DNA of 64,000 nucleotides from Diphasiastrum complanatum. Its lineage: Eukaryota > Streptophyta > Lycopodiopsida > Lycopodiales > Lycopodiaceae. Position 1 is the stretch's first letter. Each line of letters begins with the position of its first letter. The position numbers and the translations under genes were made by a program. The DNA is taken from NCBI GenBank assembly GCA_029204225.1, contig CM055113.1, positions 17,708,445 to 17,772,444 of the forward strand, read 5' to 3'. Shown here in pieces: positions 34,611-46,340 of the stretch. The notes beneath the pieces were generated by a model. That model was not told where the DNA came from and did no database searches. It saw only the letters and a program-made list of their open reading frames with translations.

Positions 34611-34681
34611 GGTCAGGCTAGGGATTGAACCTAGGACCTCCCCCATTCCGGTGGGGTGCTCTACCACTGAGCTACCTGTCC
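34611..34681 (-). ncRNA. tRNA-like cloverleaf in the TRIM 3' LTR
   Basis: On the minus strand, 71 nt fold as a tRNA. The acceptor is GGACAGG/CCTGACC with one A-A mismatch. The D arm GCTCAGTGGTAGAGC has an A-box-like TAGCTCAGTGG. The anticodon-type stem is CCCC/GGGG. The T arm is CTAGG-TTCAATC-CCTAG with the B-box GGTTCAATCC. The anticodon loop (CCGGAAT) lacks the usual T33, so a decoding tRNA is unlikely. Confidence 0.75.
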
Positions 34682-34794
34682 ATTTGTGTCCCAAGAGTGT
34701 TGTGCAAGGGCTATAGCCTTGACACTTTCTAACACTCCCCCTCAAGGCATAGCCCTTTTTAGCTATTGCCCGCCTAGACCACACCCACAACCAT

Positions 34795-34807
34795 GGCTCT
34801 GATACCA
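34795..34807 (-). promoter_or_regulatory. Primer binding site of the TRIM-like element
   Basis: The minus strand reads TGGTATCAGAGCC directly after the LTR end at 34,808. Confidence 0.93.
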
Positions 34808-34836
34808 TGTGAAAAGTTTTTACACTTGGTGTGTGT

Positions 34837-34907
34837 GGTCGGGCTAGGGATTGAACCTAGGACCTCCCCCATTACGGTGGGGTGCTCTACCACTGAGCTA
34901 CCCGTCC
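34837..34907 (-). ncRNA. tRNA-like cloverleaf in the TRIM 5' LTR
   Basis: Same 71-nt fold as the copy at 34,611-34,681, with acceptor GGACGGG/CCCGACC. The fifth acceptor pair is G-C here and A-T in the other copy, so both strands of the stem changed together. The A-box and B-box sequences are identical between copies. The anticodon loop reads CCGTAAT. Confidence 0.75.
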
Positions 34908-34981
34908 ATTTGTGTTCTAAGAGTGTTGTGCAAGGGCTATAGCCTTGACACTTTCTCTTACTAGCACTCGATTTTGAGAAT

Positions 34982-36063
34982 CCTTGATGTACAAGAGTAG
35001 CCTCACATGCTTCTTGATAGGTTCTAGACCTACACATCATTTCAGAATGCAAGATCTTGGATTTTTACATCATGTACTTGGATTAGAGATTAAGATCTCT
35101 AAAGACTTAGCTTTCATTTCTCAAGAAAGTTATGTAAGATCTATGCTTAAGGATTTTAAAATGCAAGATTGTAAAAGCATAGATACTCCTATGGAGTCTA
35201 ATGTTTAAGACACTAAAACTTGTGATGAAGCATCCTTTGAGGACATCACACTTTTTAGAAGTCTAATAGGCTCTTTAATATGGCTCATTATCACTAGGAC
35301 CGATCTTAGTTTTAGTGTGCACAAGCTTAGTCAAAGCATGCAAAATCCAAAGATCCATGATTGGAAAAAGGGAAAGAGGATCTTAAGATATGTTGCATCC
35401 ACTCAAGACTATGGACTTTGTTTTAAAAGACATGATCTAAGTCTTATTGCCTTTTCAGATTTGGATTTTGCAGGTAATAAGGTGGATAGAAAGTCCACAA
35501 GTGCTAACACAATATTTTTGGGAGGTAATCTTGTCTCTTGGCAATCTAAGCAGCAAGACACTATCTCTTTATCTTCATGTGAAGCCAAGTACAAGGCTTT
35601 GACTATCACAACAAAGGAAGTCATTTGGATCAAAAGACTACTAGTGGAGCTCGGGATCATTCAAGAGGAGGAAATACCTTGCATCAAATGTGATAGCATC
35701 TCGGCACAATATCTTGCAAGTAATCCAATCTTCCATGCAAGAAGTAAACACGTAGAGGTAGCACACTACTATGTAAGAGAAAAAGTTATGGATGATGAGA
35801 TTCTCCTTAAGCATGTATCAACTTCAAATTGTTATGCAGATTTGCTCACCAAGCCTCTAGCTAAGAAGGACTTTGAAAAACATAGATCAAACCTTGGCTT
35901 GATCTCCAAGTCCTTAGTATTGTAAATATTATTTTCATTTTGAGGAGTGTGAAAATACTGTAAAATTAAAATAATATTTAGCTTAGAGATTCAAGTTTTG
36001 GGGTTTGTCCAAACTTGAGGTAGACTAGTCTAGTAACTTTTCAGGTTGAGTCAAGGTAGACTT
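34982..36063 (+). mobile_element. Copia family K part in plus orientation (RT end, RNase H, LTR start)
   Basis: 34,982-35,040 resembles part of the K LTR (40,186-40,250). From 35,041 the plus strand reads the RT end (FRMQDLGFLHHVLGLEI), then RNase H (HKLSQSMQNPK, RKSTSANTIFL, HARSKHVEVAHYYVREKV, YADLLTKPL) to 35,925. A TTTGAGGAG purine tract follows, and the LTR start at 35,948 (TGTGAAAATACTG) matches the K LTR read from the minus strand at 40,376. The RT and earlier parts of K lie on the other strand, so one family is present here in two orientations. Confidence 0.8.
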
Positions 36064-36099
36064 GGTATCAACAAGTAAATCCATGTTGCTTCCACATAA

Positions 36100-39084
36100 T
36101 AGAATGTCATATACATAAATAAGCAACATGATTATATCATTACAACATATTTAAGATATAATGATGGATCATATGAACTAATCTTGAAAACAATAGAAAG
36201 AAGATAAGTGTTCAACCTCTCATACCAAGCCCTTGGAGCTTGTTTCAAGCCATAAAGACTTCTCAAAAGTAAGCATACTTTTGATCCTTTGCCATTCACA
36301 ACAAAACCTGGAGGTTGATGCATATATATTTCTTCTTCTAAGTAGCCATTCAAGAAAGCATTGGAGACATCAAGTTGAAGCATTTTCCAATCATAAAAGC
36401 AACAAATAGTGATGAGAATTCTAATGGTTACCATCTTTGCTACAGAAGCAAAGGTTTCTTCATAATCTGTGCCTTTGATTTGGGCATAGCCTTTAGCACA
36501 AAGCCTTGCTTTGAACTTATTGATTGATCCATCATTGTTGAGCTTGATTCTATAGACCCACTTGCATCCAATGACATGCTTGTCATTAGGTGGATCTAAG
36601 TCTCATTTTCCATCAAAGCTTCATACTCGGCCTCCATAGCTTTGATCCAATCCTTGGAATGAAGAGCTTCCTCCACACGTGATGGTTCTTCAATGGAAGT
36701 GTGAAAAGCATGTAGAGAACTTGAATCCTCCACTTGTTTGTCTTTCTCCAAGTAGGTGAGTCTTCTAGGCTCGGATCTCTCTCGGGTTGATCTTCTTGGA
36801 GTCATTGGTAGACTCAACTTCTCTTGTGATCTTGGCCCCAACAAGTCTTCATCTTGATCAATACTTGATGAAGAGACTCCTCCTTGATGAATAAGCTCTT
36901 GATATTCCTTCACATTGTCCTTCATGTACACTTGATCTTCATGGAAGATCACATCTCTACTTATCATAGTTTGATTAGTAGATGGAACAAAAATCCTATA
37001 GGCTTTACTTGAATAGCCTATCATAATGCCTTTAAGAGCATTAGCATCTTCTTTTTTTCTTGTTTCAAGAGGTACATGTACAAAGCATACACATCCAAAT
37101 GTTCTAAGATGATTGACCTCGGGTTTCCTTCCATACAACTTTTCATAAGGTGAAATATCTTCTATAGAATGATTTGGCAAAAAATTGCAAAGGTAGTTAG
37201 CACATCCTATTGCTTCTTCCCAAAAATCTTTAGAAAGAGAGGCTTCTAGTCTAAGTTCCTTTGCACATTCACATAGAGTTCTATTTTTTCTTTCGGCTTA
37301 GATTGAGGAGAGTAGGAGCAAGTGAAATCTCTTCTAATGCCTAAATCATTACAAAAGTTTATGAACTTTGTGGAGATGTATTCACCTCCATTATCACTTC
37401 TCAAAGCTTTAATTTTACAAGAGAGTTGATTCTCAACAAAAGCTTTGAACTTCACAAAAGTTTCATATGCTAATGCTTTAGAAGATAAAAGGTAAACCCA
37501 ACAAAAACATGAGTAATCATCAGTAAATGTTATAAAACATGTAGCTCCACCCTTGCTCTTGGTGGATGAGAAATGGATGTCACTATGGATGAGTTCCAAA
37601 GGTGCTTTGGACTTGATGGTTGATCTTTGATGTGGCCTTGCATGTGATTTGGCCAATGCACATGCATCACAAGGACTTGGCTCCTTGATCATGGATTTAG
37701 GCAACCATGAGCTAGCTCCAACTTGCACATAGATTGCATGGCCTTGGAGTTGGGATGGCCCAACCTCCTATGCCATAGATCTTCACTTGAGAGCTTTCCT
37801 TGTAGCACAATATCCTAGCAAAGATTAGCATTTTCATTTCCATCAAGCTTGAATAACCTTCCAAAACAAGAACATGATGCTATTATATCATCATCTTTTG
37901 TGATCAAGCAAGTACCATCTTTAAAGTCTACTTGTAGACCATCATCATTGAGTTGGCCTACACTTATTAGATTTTTAGTCAAACTAGGAACAAAGAGCAC
38001 ATCAATGAGATCAAGCTTATCTAGAGATATGCTTCCTATGCCTTCTATCATGCATTCCTCATCATTTGCTGTATAGATACAACTTCTAGATCCTTTGTAT
38101 GGTACAAGATTACAAAAAGAGTTTTTATCACTACTCGTGGGATGAGGCACCACTATCTAGCCACCATACATTAGAATGCTTGAAAGAGGAAGATGAAAAG
38201 TTAGACATCATAAGTGAATATTCTTTGTCACAAGGAGATTCATCTTCACAAGTGATGTTGGCTTGCTTTTTCCTTTTGTAGCATTGAGAGGCAAAATGCC
38301 CCTTTTTGCCACATGAGAAACAAGTAACCTTGTACTTGTTCACATTGGATGAGCTTGGTTCCTCCTCGGATTTCTTTTCCATTGCTCTTGTGTTGTCCTT
38401 GGAGCTCTTGCCATTCTTCTTGTCTTTTCTCTTCTCCTTGGATTTGGTGAAGAGTGCTTGATCACTTCCTCCATCTTTGAGAGATAATCTCTCAAATCTT
38501 GCAATTCGAGTTTGATGCCTATACTCCTCGGCTATCAAGACTCTTTGTAAGGCTTCTAAAGAGGGTAAGTCCCTTTAATTGCATAAGATTGGACAATGGT
38601 ATCAAAATCTTCACTTAGTCCATTCAAGATAACTTGAACTATTTCCTTGGATTTGATAGAATCATCTATGCAACAAAGATCTTTATGGAGATCCTTAACT
38701 CTAGAAACATAGGATGAAGCACTTTTAGCCTTTCTTTGAAAACTTTGAAAGATCATATTTCTTAGAGTAAGGATTCTAGAAGTGTTTTTAGACTCGTAAA
38801 TAGATTGAAGAGTACTCCATGCTTCTTGAGCATTGACACAAGAACTAATATCTCTTAGGACTTCATCTGAAGACATTTAGCTTCAAAACATGAAGAGCAA
38901 CTCGTGCTCTTTTCTTGAATTTGGGAATTTCTTGAGGATTATTTGGTTCCTCCTCATTCCCGTTCAATATATCTATTAGATCTTGAAGTACAAGAATTGA
39001 TTCTATCCTCACTTTCCATGTACTATAATTTGTAGAGGTGAGTCTTTCACCTTGTTCTAATAGATAAGATCCCGTTGAAGTCAT
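36100..39084 (-). mobile_element. Copia family K: gag, protease, integrase and RT region
   Basis: On the minus strand: gag with NYSTWKVRIESIL (39,084-38,556), zinc knuckle CFSCGKKGHFASQC (about 38,300), protease motif WWLDSGASSH (about 38,140), pre-integrase and integrase with the CDACALAKSHARPH finger and RSDNGGEYISTKF (37,728-37,250), the FGCVCFVHVP and GIMIGYSSKAYRI segments (37,180-36,900), then RT with LQLDVSNAFLNG and SLYGLKQAPRAWYERL (36,434-36,132). It is a fossil with several breaks. Confidence 0.9.
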
Positions 39085-39840
39085 ATCTAGATAATTGATT
39101 TTGGCTTCCTAAATGAATGTTTTCAGAGGTTCAAAACTAATCAAATGTAGACTATTGATTACTTGGAATCAAGTTAACAAATGATTGAAACTCAAAGAAG
39201 GCCAAAAGTTCCAATTTCTAGGTGCTAGACAAAATTTCCACTAGATTTTTCAAGGCAAAAGTGGATGAAGTAAATCTGAGTTCACACGTGTGAAGTAGCT
39301 TAAAAAAATCAGATTTATCATTTAGAAAGTCTCATCAATTCATAGGATCATAGATCCAAACAATTCTTCTTGGATTGAAGAAAATTGAAAAATAGTCAAA
39401 ATTTGCTATTTTTGACTCCTACAATAAGGGATCTTAGATAGTACAGCCTTCAAGCATGTAGCACTCTGTTGTTCTTCTTCAACATGCCTCAATTGAATGT
39501 CAAGAACTCTCCTTAGAATCCACAAATCCTCTTGAGGTCACTTGCATCACAAACTAGCCTTGATTAGCTTCCTATTCATATGCTACATGGATGGAAGAGA
39601 TGAGAAGTAACATAGCCCCCACTCTATCTCGATTAGAGGCCTCACACGTGCTGCTACAGTAGGTCGTACAGCTCTGAAATCAGAGAAAAATATATGCTAA
39701 TAAGTGATGATAAGAGTGGATCTAGTTATCTCAAAATCGAGTGCTAGTAAGAGGCAAAATTTCATCAACAATGATGAGAAGTCATTCCATTTGATAAAGC
39801 AATGATTAGATGTGTATTCTCCTATCAAGCTCTAATACCA
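39085..39840 (-). other. Leader and primer site of family K
   Basis: A non-coding leader of about 750 bp lies between LTR and gag on the minus strand. The primer site at 39,829-39,840 reads TGGTATTAGAGC on the minus strand. A 25-nt stretch (39,729-39,753) is found inverted at 34,954-34,978, next to the TRIM-like element. Confidence 0.75.
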
Positions 39841-40376
39841 TGAGAACTTTTTCACACATGTGAACCAGCTGCAAGTACAAGGATCAAGGAAATGAATGTT
39901 TGCACACTAAACTAGCTTCTATTCCAAAAACAAAGAGATGGAAAACATTGGCAAGCTAGTTAAGAACATTCATCACAATCTAACTATCATTACACCTCCA
40001 ATGGATCAAATGGAAGATTTACTTGAAGAAGTGTATTATTGAGGTACAAAGCCACCTTATCTATAATACAAGAGGCCTTCTAGAACTCGTGGAGAGAGAA
40101 AGCAACCTAGATGCCACATTGCCTCTACCTCTCTACTAGATGACAAAAAGAGAAATGGATAAGACTTGAGAATCTCTCTTTTTGAGAATCCTTGACCTAC
40201 AAGAGTAGCCTCACATACTTCTTGATAGGTTCTAGACCTACACATCATTATGGAGACTAAAAATCTACCTTGACTCAACTTGGAAAGTTACTAGACTAGT
40301 CTACCTCAAGTTTGGACAAACCCCAAAACTTGAATCTCTAAGTTAAATATTATTTTAATTTTACAATATTTTCACA
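39841..40376 (-). repeat. 5' LTR of family K
   Basis: On the minus strand the LTR runs TGTGAAAATATTG...AAAGTTCTCA, 536 bp, bounded by the primer site on one side and GATCT (40,377-40,381) on the other. It carries a TTCACACATGTGAA palindrome (about 39,850). Confidence 0.88.
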
Positions 40377-41813
40377 GATCTTTCATTACCTCTTATAGTT
40401 AGCTTTACATTTGACTCCATAGGTGTATCACAAGCTTTGTATCTACCATATGAAATCTTTCTAGAATAGAATTAGCATACTTCTCTTGACAAATGAAAGT
40501 AGATCAAGAAAATCTAATCACTTCTATTCCTAAAATGTAATACAAATGACCAAGATCATGCACCTCAAACTACCTCTTGAGAGCACTCTTGATATCCTCC
40601 ACATCTTGATTGTCTCCACCACTCAAGATGATATCATCCACATAGATTAGCAAAATGGTAACATCATTTTCCAGCAAACCTATAATAAAGCGAATGATCA
40701 TACTCACTCATAAAAAAGCCTTGAGAGAGTAAAAAAGTGTTAAGCTTAGCATACCAACTCCTTGGTGCTTGCTTAAGGCCATACAAGCTCTTTTGTAGAA
40801 GACATACATGATTTGGCTTTGTTGGTGAAATGTAGCTCTCGGGTTGCTCCATGTACACTTCCTCCTCAAGATCACCATTCAAAAAAGCATTTGTGATATC
40901 CAATTGCCATAGATCCCATCCTTAAAGAGTAGCAAGAGAGATCATGACCCGAATGCTTACCATCTTTGACATGTGCAAAGGTTTTATCATAGTCAATACC
41001 ATGTTCTTGAGCATATCCTTTGGCACCAACCTTCCCTTATGCTTATTGATAGATCCATCTTGGTTTGTCTTCACCTTGAAGATCCATTTACATCCAATAG
41101 CTTTCTTGTCCTTAGGTAACTCCATCGATCTCCATGTTTCATTCTTCATAAGAGCTTGATACTCAAGATCCATTGCTTGGATCCACTTCTCTTTGTTCCT
41201 TGCTTCATCTACAAAAGTAGGTTCATAAAAAGAGGCTAGGAAAGCAAAGTGTGTACCTCCAACAACTTGCTTACCTTTCTCATCATATGTGAGCCTTGAA
41301 AGCATATGTATTTTCCTTGATGTTCTCCTTGGCTTTTGACTTGATGAAGGTCCTTCATCATCACCATCTTAAGTAGGATCCTTTACATCAGCATCAAGAA
41401 TGTTAGATCCATCCACACCATCATCACTTGAAGACACCTTTGAAATATTCCCCTCATCAAAAATAATATCTCTACCAATAATCACCTTATTAGTAGTAGG
41501 TACGTAAACCTTGTAGGCTTTACTCACCTCACTATATCCAACAAATATACCTTTCCTTGAAGATGGATCCTCCTTTTTCCTATCATCAAGATTTATATTG
41601 ACAAAGCAAGTACATCCAAAAGTTTTAAGAAAGCTGACACTCGGCCTCCTCTTGAATAGCATCTCAAAAGGTGTTCTTCCATCTAATATAGCACTCGGCC
41701 ACCTGTTGCATAGAAAGTTAGCACACAACAAAGCTTGACCCCAAAATGGTTTTGGAAGATTAGCACCTAACCTCATGGCTTTGGCACTTTCACATAAAGT
41801 CCTATTCTTGCCA
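40377..41813 (-). mobile_element. Copia family F copy 2, RT and integrase part
   Basis: On the minus strand are the integrase C-terminal segments (KNRTLCESAKAMRL, FGCTCFVNI, KGIFVGYSEVSKAYKVY), nearly identical to copy 1 at 23.2-23.6 kb. The linker (WIQAMDLEYQALMKNETW) follows, then RT segments (AIGCKWIFKVK, ITNAFLNGDLEEEVYM, SLYGLKQAPRSWY). Together with 33,241-34,581 it forms one element that the K composite split. It is a fossil that fades at about 41,813. Confidence 0.87.
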
Positions 41814-42233
41814 TCTTGGAATCCTTCAACAACAGTTGAACTATCCATCAATGCCATCCAAGTAACCCAGTAAATAGTTTGAAAGAATAACCATAATTCT
41901 CAATTTTGGGTCTTTGTTACCATTGGATGATGATGTGTAAAAATAGAATTGTTTGTAAGAGGATGTTGAGGAATTCAAAGATCTTGTTTGTGAAAATATT
42001 GTTGACAATTTTTCACTTTTTGTTGAATTTTTTTGTGATGTGATGTCAATTTTTGCTCACATTGACCTCCCATGCCCTTAAAAGTTTTCCTTCAATCATT
42101 GGAATATTATGTTGTTGGTAGGACCCTTCACTATAGACAAATAAGAGCACGAAAGCAAGAAAAAATGAATATCTACATGTTGTGCATGTGAGTCAAACTA
42201 TTTAGAAAAAGTTCCAATAGCCCTGACCCCTCG

Positions 42234-42276
<43 letters not shown>

Positions 42277-42671
42277 CTTGTTTACAAATGTTATTGAAGT
42301 ATATGTGTTTCAATTGCTTTGTAACATTTCTAGAAGAAGGCCAAATGTGTAATATCGAAACAATGCATGCCAACATTTGTCAATGTTTCTTTCCAAATGT
42401 TGGCCTAGACTAGTTTAATCACACCTTTCTATTTTGCAAACTTCAACAAATGAAGTCATTTTCCCCCTTGATAGCAAAGGTTATAAACATTCTTTTCACC
42501 AATTATATTTTAACATTGGCTAGTGATGATTGGTGACACTCATTCTTGCAATGATTAGGATCATCCCAATATTCATTATTGATAGACATTCAATGAAGGG
42601 AGTTATTCTGGTCGATATGTTTTTGTTACTAATTGATATTTTTTTATACTAGTGACTATTTTCATTGTCAA
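41814..42671. other. Spacer with a (CA)n tract; no gene seen
   Basis: AT-rich DNA with (CA)n at about 42,239-42,274. It holds the left target duplication GTCAA (42,667-42,671) of element D. I see no coding signal. Confidence 0.7.
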
Positions 42672-43682
42672 TGATGAGAATCGTGAGATGCTCTGATACC
42701 ACTGATGAGAATCTAGGGGAGAAAAATTCACTAAACAGTCGCGACTCTCTTTCAAGATTCGGATGGAGTTCAGATGGGTTCGCTGGGCACTGCCAGCTGA
42801 AACACTCCTACAATCCTCCAGAGAGTAGTCAGTTACTACTGATCTATGTTCATAAAATTAATGCAGCATTCGACTTAATTTCAACAAAGGTGCAAAATTC
42901 AAAGGGAACAAGAAAACTCAGACATATGAAATAAACAGCATAAGCATTCAAAATCCAAGATCAGACACAACTAGAAAATAATCTATATTGATTTTCTCTG
43001 ATTTCTTCAAGGCACTACATGCGAATCCACGCAATCCGTTGGCGTGAGAAAAGCATGGTTCTCTCACGAGTAGTAGTCTCGCTTCACTAGTACACGATTG
43101 GATCTTTTGATCGATAGAATTATCTTCTCGCATGTAGGCGGAGCTTCTGTCTATGTTCGTCTTGATTGCTTACTAGCATCAAACTTCTTCAGTGTCTCTT
43201 CTCTTAGTCACACTCTGTGTATCATGTTCTGATATATGTCAAGTATTATCCAGTAAGTATGGTCTCTCTATGTAAACCTAATATTAGAGTGATTATACAT
43301 CTACAACTAATCAGGGAATTACAAGAGTGGTAGATTAGCCACGACCTAGGAAGTATCTGTTGATATCATGCCATCAAGTCAGATCTCTGTACTTATGGGT
43401 ACTTGCGTGATCTCTAGTGGTACTCCTTGGAGCGTGAGGACAGAGCGGGTTTCGTTTCCACTGTTGGTTTTGTTTACCTCATCTACCTTTCTCTCTTGCT
43501 GGACCGCAAAGGAATCTCGTTCATGGATCTTTCATGTTCGCGAACCGTTCATCTTCATCTCCATTGACTTTCGTGTTTGCGAGTGTTTCGTGTCTCCAGA
43601 TGTTCGAGGTCGCGAACATCTTCGTCAAGTGAAGGGCTGAAAGCTAGCAAGGCTTTGTAATCAGAAACACTTTGTTTCTTTA
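42672..43682 (-). repeat. 3' LTR of element D
   Basis: About 1,011 bp matching 47,348-48,369. It contains TTCGCGAACC-type CpG palindromes (about 43,538 and 43,608) and an internal primer-site-like sequence at 42,690-42,701. Confidence 0.93.
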
Positions 43683-43689
43683 GCTTCCT

Positions 43690-44850
43690 CTCAAAGCATG
43701 GTAGCTTTATGATCCCGAGACTGCTCCTTTGTCTCTCAAAGAGCCCTTTGTCCAAAGCTTTAGTGAAGATGTCAGCAACCATATCTTTCGTTCCTATGAA
43801 GGTGGTCTGCATCATCTTCCTTTCAATCAGATCCTTGATCAAGTGATACTTGATCGCAATGTGCCTCGTTCTTGAATGGAACACATGATCTTTTGTCAGG
43901 TGTATCGCAGAGGTGTTGTCCATCTGCAAGACCAATGGCTCATTTCTTGTTTCGTCCAATTTGTCCAGGAACTGCCTTAGCCAAATTATTTCATTGGCCA
44001 TCTTCGTTGTGCTACGTAGTCTGCCTCTCAGGATGACTAGGCTACAATGGTCTACTTCTTGCTGACCCAGAGAATTGCTGCTCTTGATGCGATGGTGCAT
44101 CCTCCTGAGACACTTTTATAGTCGTCCCTGAGAGATGCCCAGCTAGGATCACTGTAGAAAAGTATCCTGAGACCTGCACCACAACAATAACACAAGCCAT
44201 AATCCCTCGTTAATTGAAGATATTGCAAAATCTGTTTTGCAATCTTCCAATGTGTCGAGCCTGGATTTGTGCAACATTGGCTCATCCTGAATACTGCATA
44301 AGCAATATCAAGACATGTGTTGTCTGCAAGGTACATCAGTGAACCTATTAGCCTCCTGTAGGGTGTGAGCTGCATCTGTTCTCTTTCTTCCTCAGTCTTT
44401 GGATAGTCGTCATTTGTTAGCACCATTCCTACAAGCATTGGAGTGTTCGCTCCTTTGCAATTCAGCATCCCAAAGTCCTCTAGGAACTTCTGGGTGTATC
44501 TGGACTGGTGAAGGTATTTGTCTCCCTCATAATCCCTTTCAATTTGTAAGCCTAGGTAACACCTGGCTTCTCCCAGATCCACTATCTCTAAATGCCTCGA
44601 GATGTTTGTCTTTACTTCAGCAATTAGTTGCTCACTCCTGCAAAGTATCAGAGTGTCATCCACATAAACAGCCACTATGATGATCTGCCCATCTATAACT
44701 CTAACATAGACATTGGAGTCAGCCAACAGAGGCTTGAATTCCAATGATTTTAGGGCCTGATCCTTCTTCTTGTACCATTGTCGGACTGATTGCTTCAGAC
44801 CGTAGATGCTTCTATGCATTCTGCATCCATAGTCAGGAAGTGAATTTGAG
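43690..44850 (-). mobile_element. RT end and RNase H of element D
   Basis: On the minus strand: IYGLKQSVRQWY, the catalytic AVYVDDTLI, the HLEIVDLGEARCYLGLQI segment, then RNase H with LQMDNTSAIHLTKDHVFHSRTRH and VADIFTKALDKG. These are standard Copia landmarks. Confidence 0.9.
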
Positions 44851-44855
44851 ACAAA

Positions 44856-45209
44856 CTATGGGGGTTGATCCATATAGACCTCTTTGTCTAATTCGCCATG
44901 CAAGAAGGTTGTCTTCTCATCCACAATGTGGATCCTGAGGTCATAAGCTGTTGCATATGCAAACAACAGACGTAGGAATGAATGTTTGACGACAAGAGAG
45001 AAGGTTTTAGAGTAGTCAATACCGTATCTCTGAGAGAAACCATTTGCTACCAGTCTTGCCTTGTATTTTGTCACACTCCTGTTTGGTCCGTATTTGAGTT
45101 TGAAAACCCATTTGTATTTGATAGATTTGCACTTATGAGGTAATGGCTCCAACGTCCATACCTGGTTCTTCCTCATGGATCCATCTCTTTGTTCATGGCT
45201 TGGAGCCAT
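44856..45209 (-). mobile_element. RT N-terminal part of element D
   Basis: On the minus strand: YKWVFKLKYGPNRSVTKYKA, then RLVANGF and LHGELDKEVYMDQPP, typical of the start of Copia RT. Confidence 0.9.
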
Positions 45210-45383
45210 TTGTCCTTTTTTGGACCTTCAATCACCTCCTCGAATGTTTGTGGTCGCCACTGAACCTGCAGAATTCTTCTGATGTGGAAGCTGAACTGCT
45301 TGGCACAAATCTTGCTGGCACTCTTCGTGGTCTTGTCGACCTTCTGGGAGATCCTCCCGGAACAGCTATGCCTTTGTCCTTGT

Positions 45384-46340
45384 CTATTCTGCTCGTTCTT
45401 CGTGTTTGTCCTTTACTCGCTCTAACGTTGGTGGCAAGTCATAGTACTGTCTTTCCAGAACTTCATAGCTAACAGGATCTTCATTGGCCATTGTCCTGCT
45501 CACGTCGAATTTGAAATCCCTCAGTGTTTTCACAGTGTTCGTGTCTAGCATGTAGATTCTGTAGTATGACAAAATATTGTTATAATCTACCAGAAATCCT
45601 TGCTCGGCTTTCTCATCAATTTTCTTGTGAAGCTTATCATAAATATGTGCATATATTGCACAGTCAAATATTCTGACGTGAGACAGGTTGGGTTTTCTAC
45701 CCCACCATAGCTCATGTGGTGTCGTGTGAGGAACACCAGATTTACCTGTCCTATTCTGGATGTATGTAGCTGTAGCTACTGCTTCAGCCCACAGTGCCCT
45801 TGGAGCCTTCGAGTATGCCATCATGCATTTGGTTGCTTCCATCAGGGTCCTGTTTTTTCGTTCAGCAACACCATTGTGCTGCGGTGTGTAGGCTACATCT
45901 CTTATGTGAATGATTCCACGATCATTGTAGAAGTCAGTGAAGCGATTCGAGATATATTTGCCACCTCGATCTGTTATGATCTGCTTCACCTTGTTGCTTG
46001 TGCATCTCTCAACCCAATTCACATATTCTGTGAATTTATCGAGTGCTTTAGATTTATTTTGAATAAAATACACTCTGACAAACTTGTTATAATCATCAAT
46101 GAAGGTTATATAATATTTTGAACCTTCTATTGAGATCACATTGAATGGACTGCAGATGTCAGAGTGCACCAGCTCCAAAATCTTTGCCGTTCTATAGGAG
46201 TCTTTGACGAATTGTGTGCATGACATCTTGCCTTTCAAACATGCATTACTTTTTGTTCGTTCTTTCTTCGCCCATCTTCGAGCTCTCGGGCTCCTCGACA
46301 TAGGAAAAACTATTATTGTTCTCATGTCTGTGTTATGTTG
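45384..46340 (-). mobile_element. Integrase of element D
   Basis: On the minus strand the catalytic core segments read LVHSDICSPF, FIDDYNKF, TDRGGKYISNRF and YTPQHNGVAERKNRTL, followed by the FDCAIYAHI segment of the C-terminal part. Confidence 0.9.

Larger units (their letters stand above)
34582..34956 (-). mobile_element. TRIM-like mini LTR element with tRNA-like sequence in its LTRs
   Basis: Two direct repeats of about 150 bp (34,582-34,734 and 34,808-34,956) flank only 73 bp. On the minus strand the short interior starts with a perfect tRNA-iMet primer site (34,795-34,807) and ends with a purine tract (CCTTGAGGGGGAG, 34,735-34,747). LTR ends are TGTTAGAAAG...CTTTTCACA. This is the minimal plan of TRIM elements: LTR, primer site, purine tract, LTR, and no coding capacity. 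The two LTRs differ at about five positions, two of which form a compensatory pair in the tRNA-like stem. Confidence 0.82.
34582..40376 (-). mobile_element. Composite LTR-element insertion (TRIM-like element plus Copia family K)
   Basis: The 5.8-kb block is bracketed by GATCT duplications inside Copia F copy 2. Its right end is the K LTR (39,841-40,376) and its left end is the LTR of a tiny TRIM-like element (34,582). In between lie K parts: gag, protease, integrase and RT on the minus strand, and an RT-end/RNase H/LTR-start part on the plus strand (35,041-36,063). It is broken. How ends of two LTR families came to share one duplication is unclear. Confidence 0.75.

Noticed and set aside
34611-34907. 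Two ordinary host tRNA genes
   Set aside because: The cloverleaf lies inside LTR direct repeats next to a primer site and purine tract, and the anticodon loop lacks T33. A tRNA-like part of a TRIM-like element fits better.
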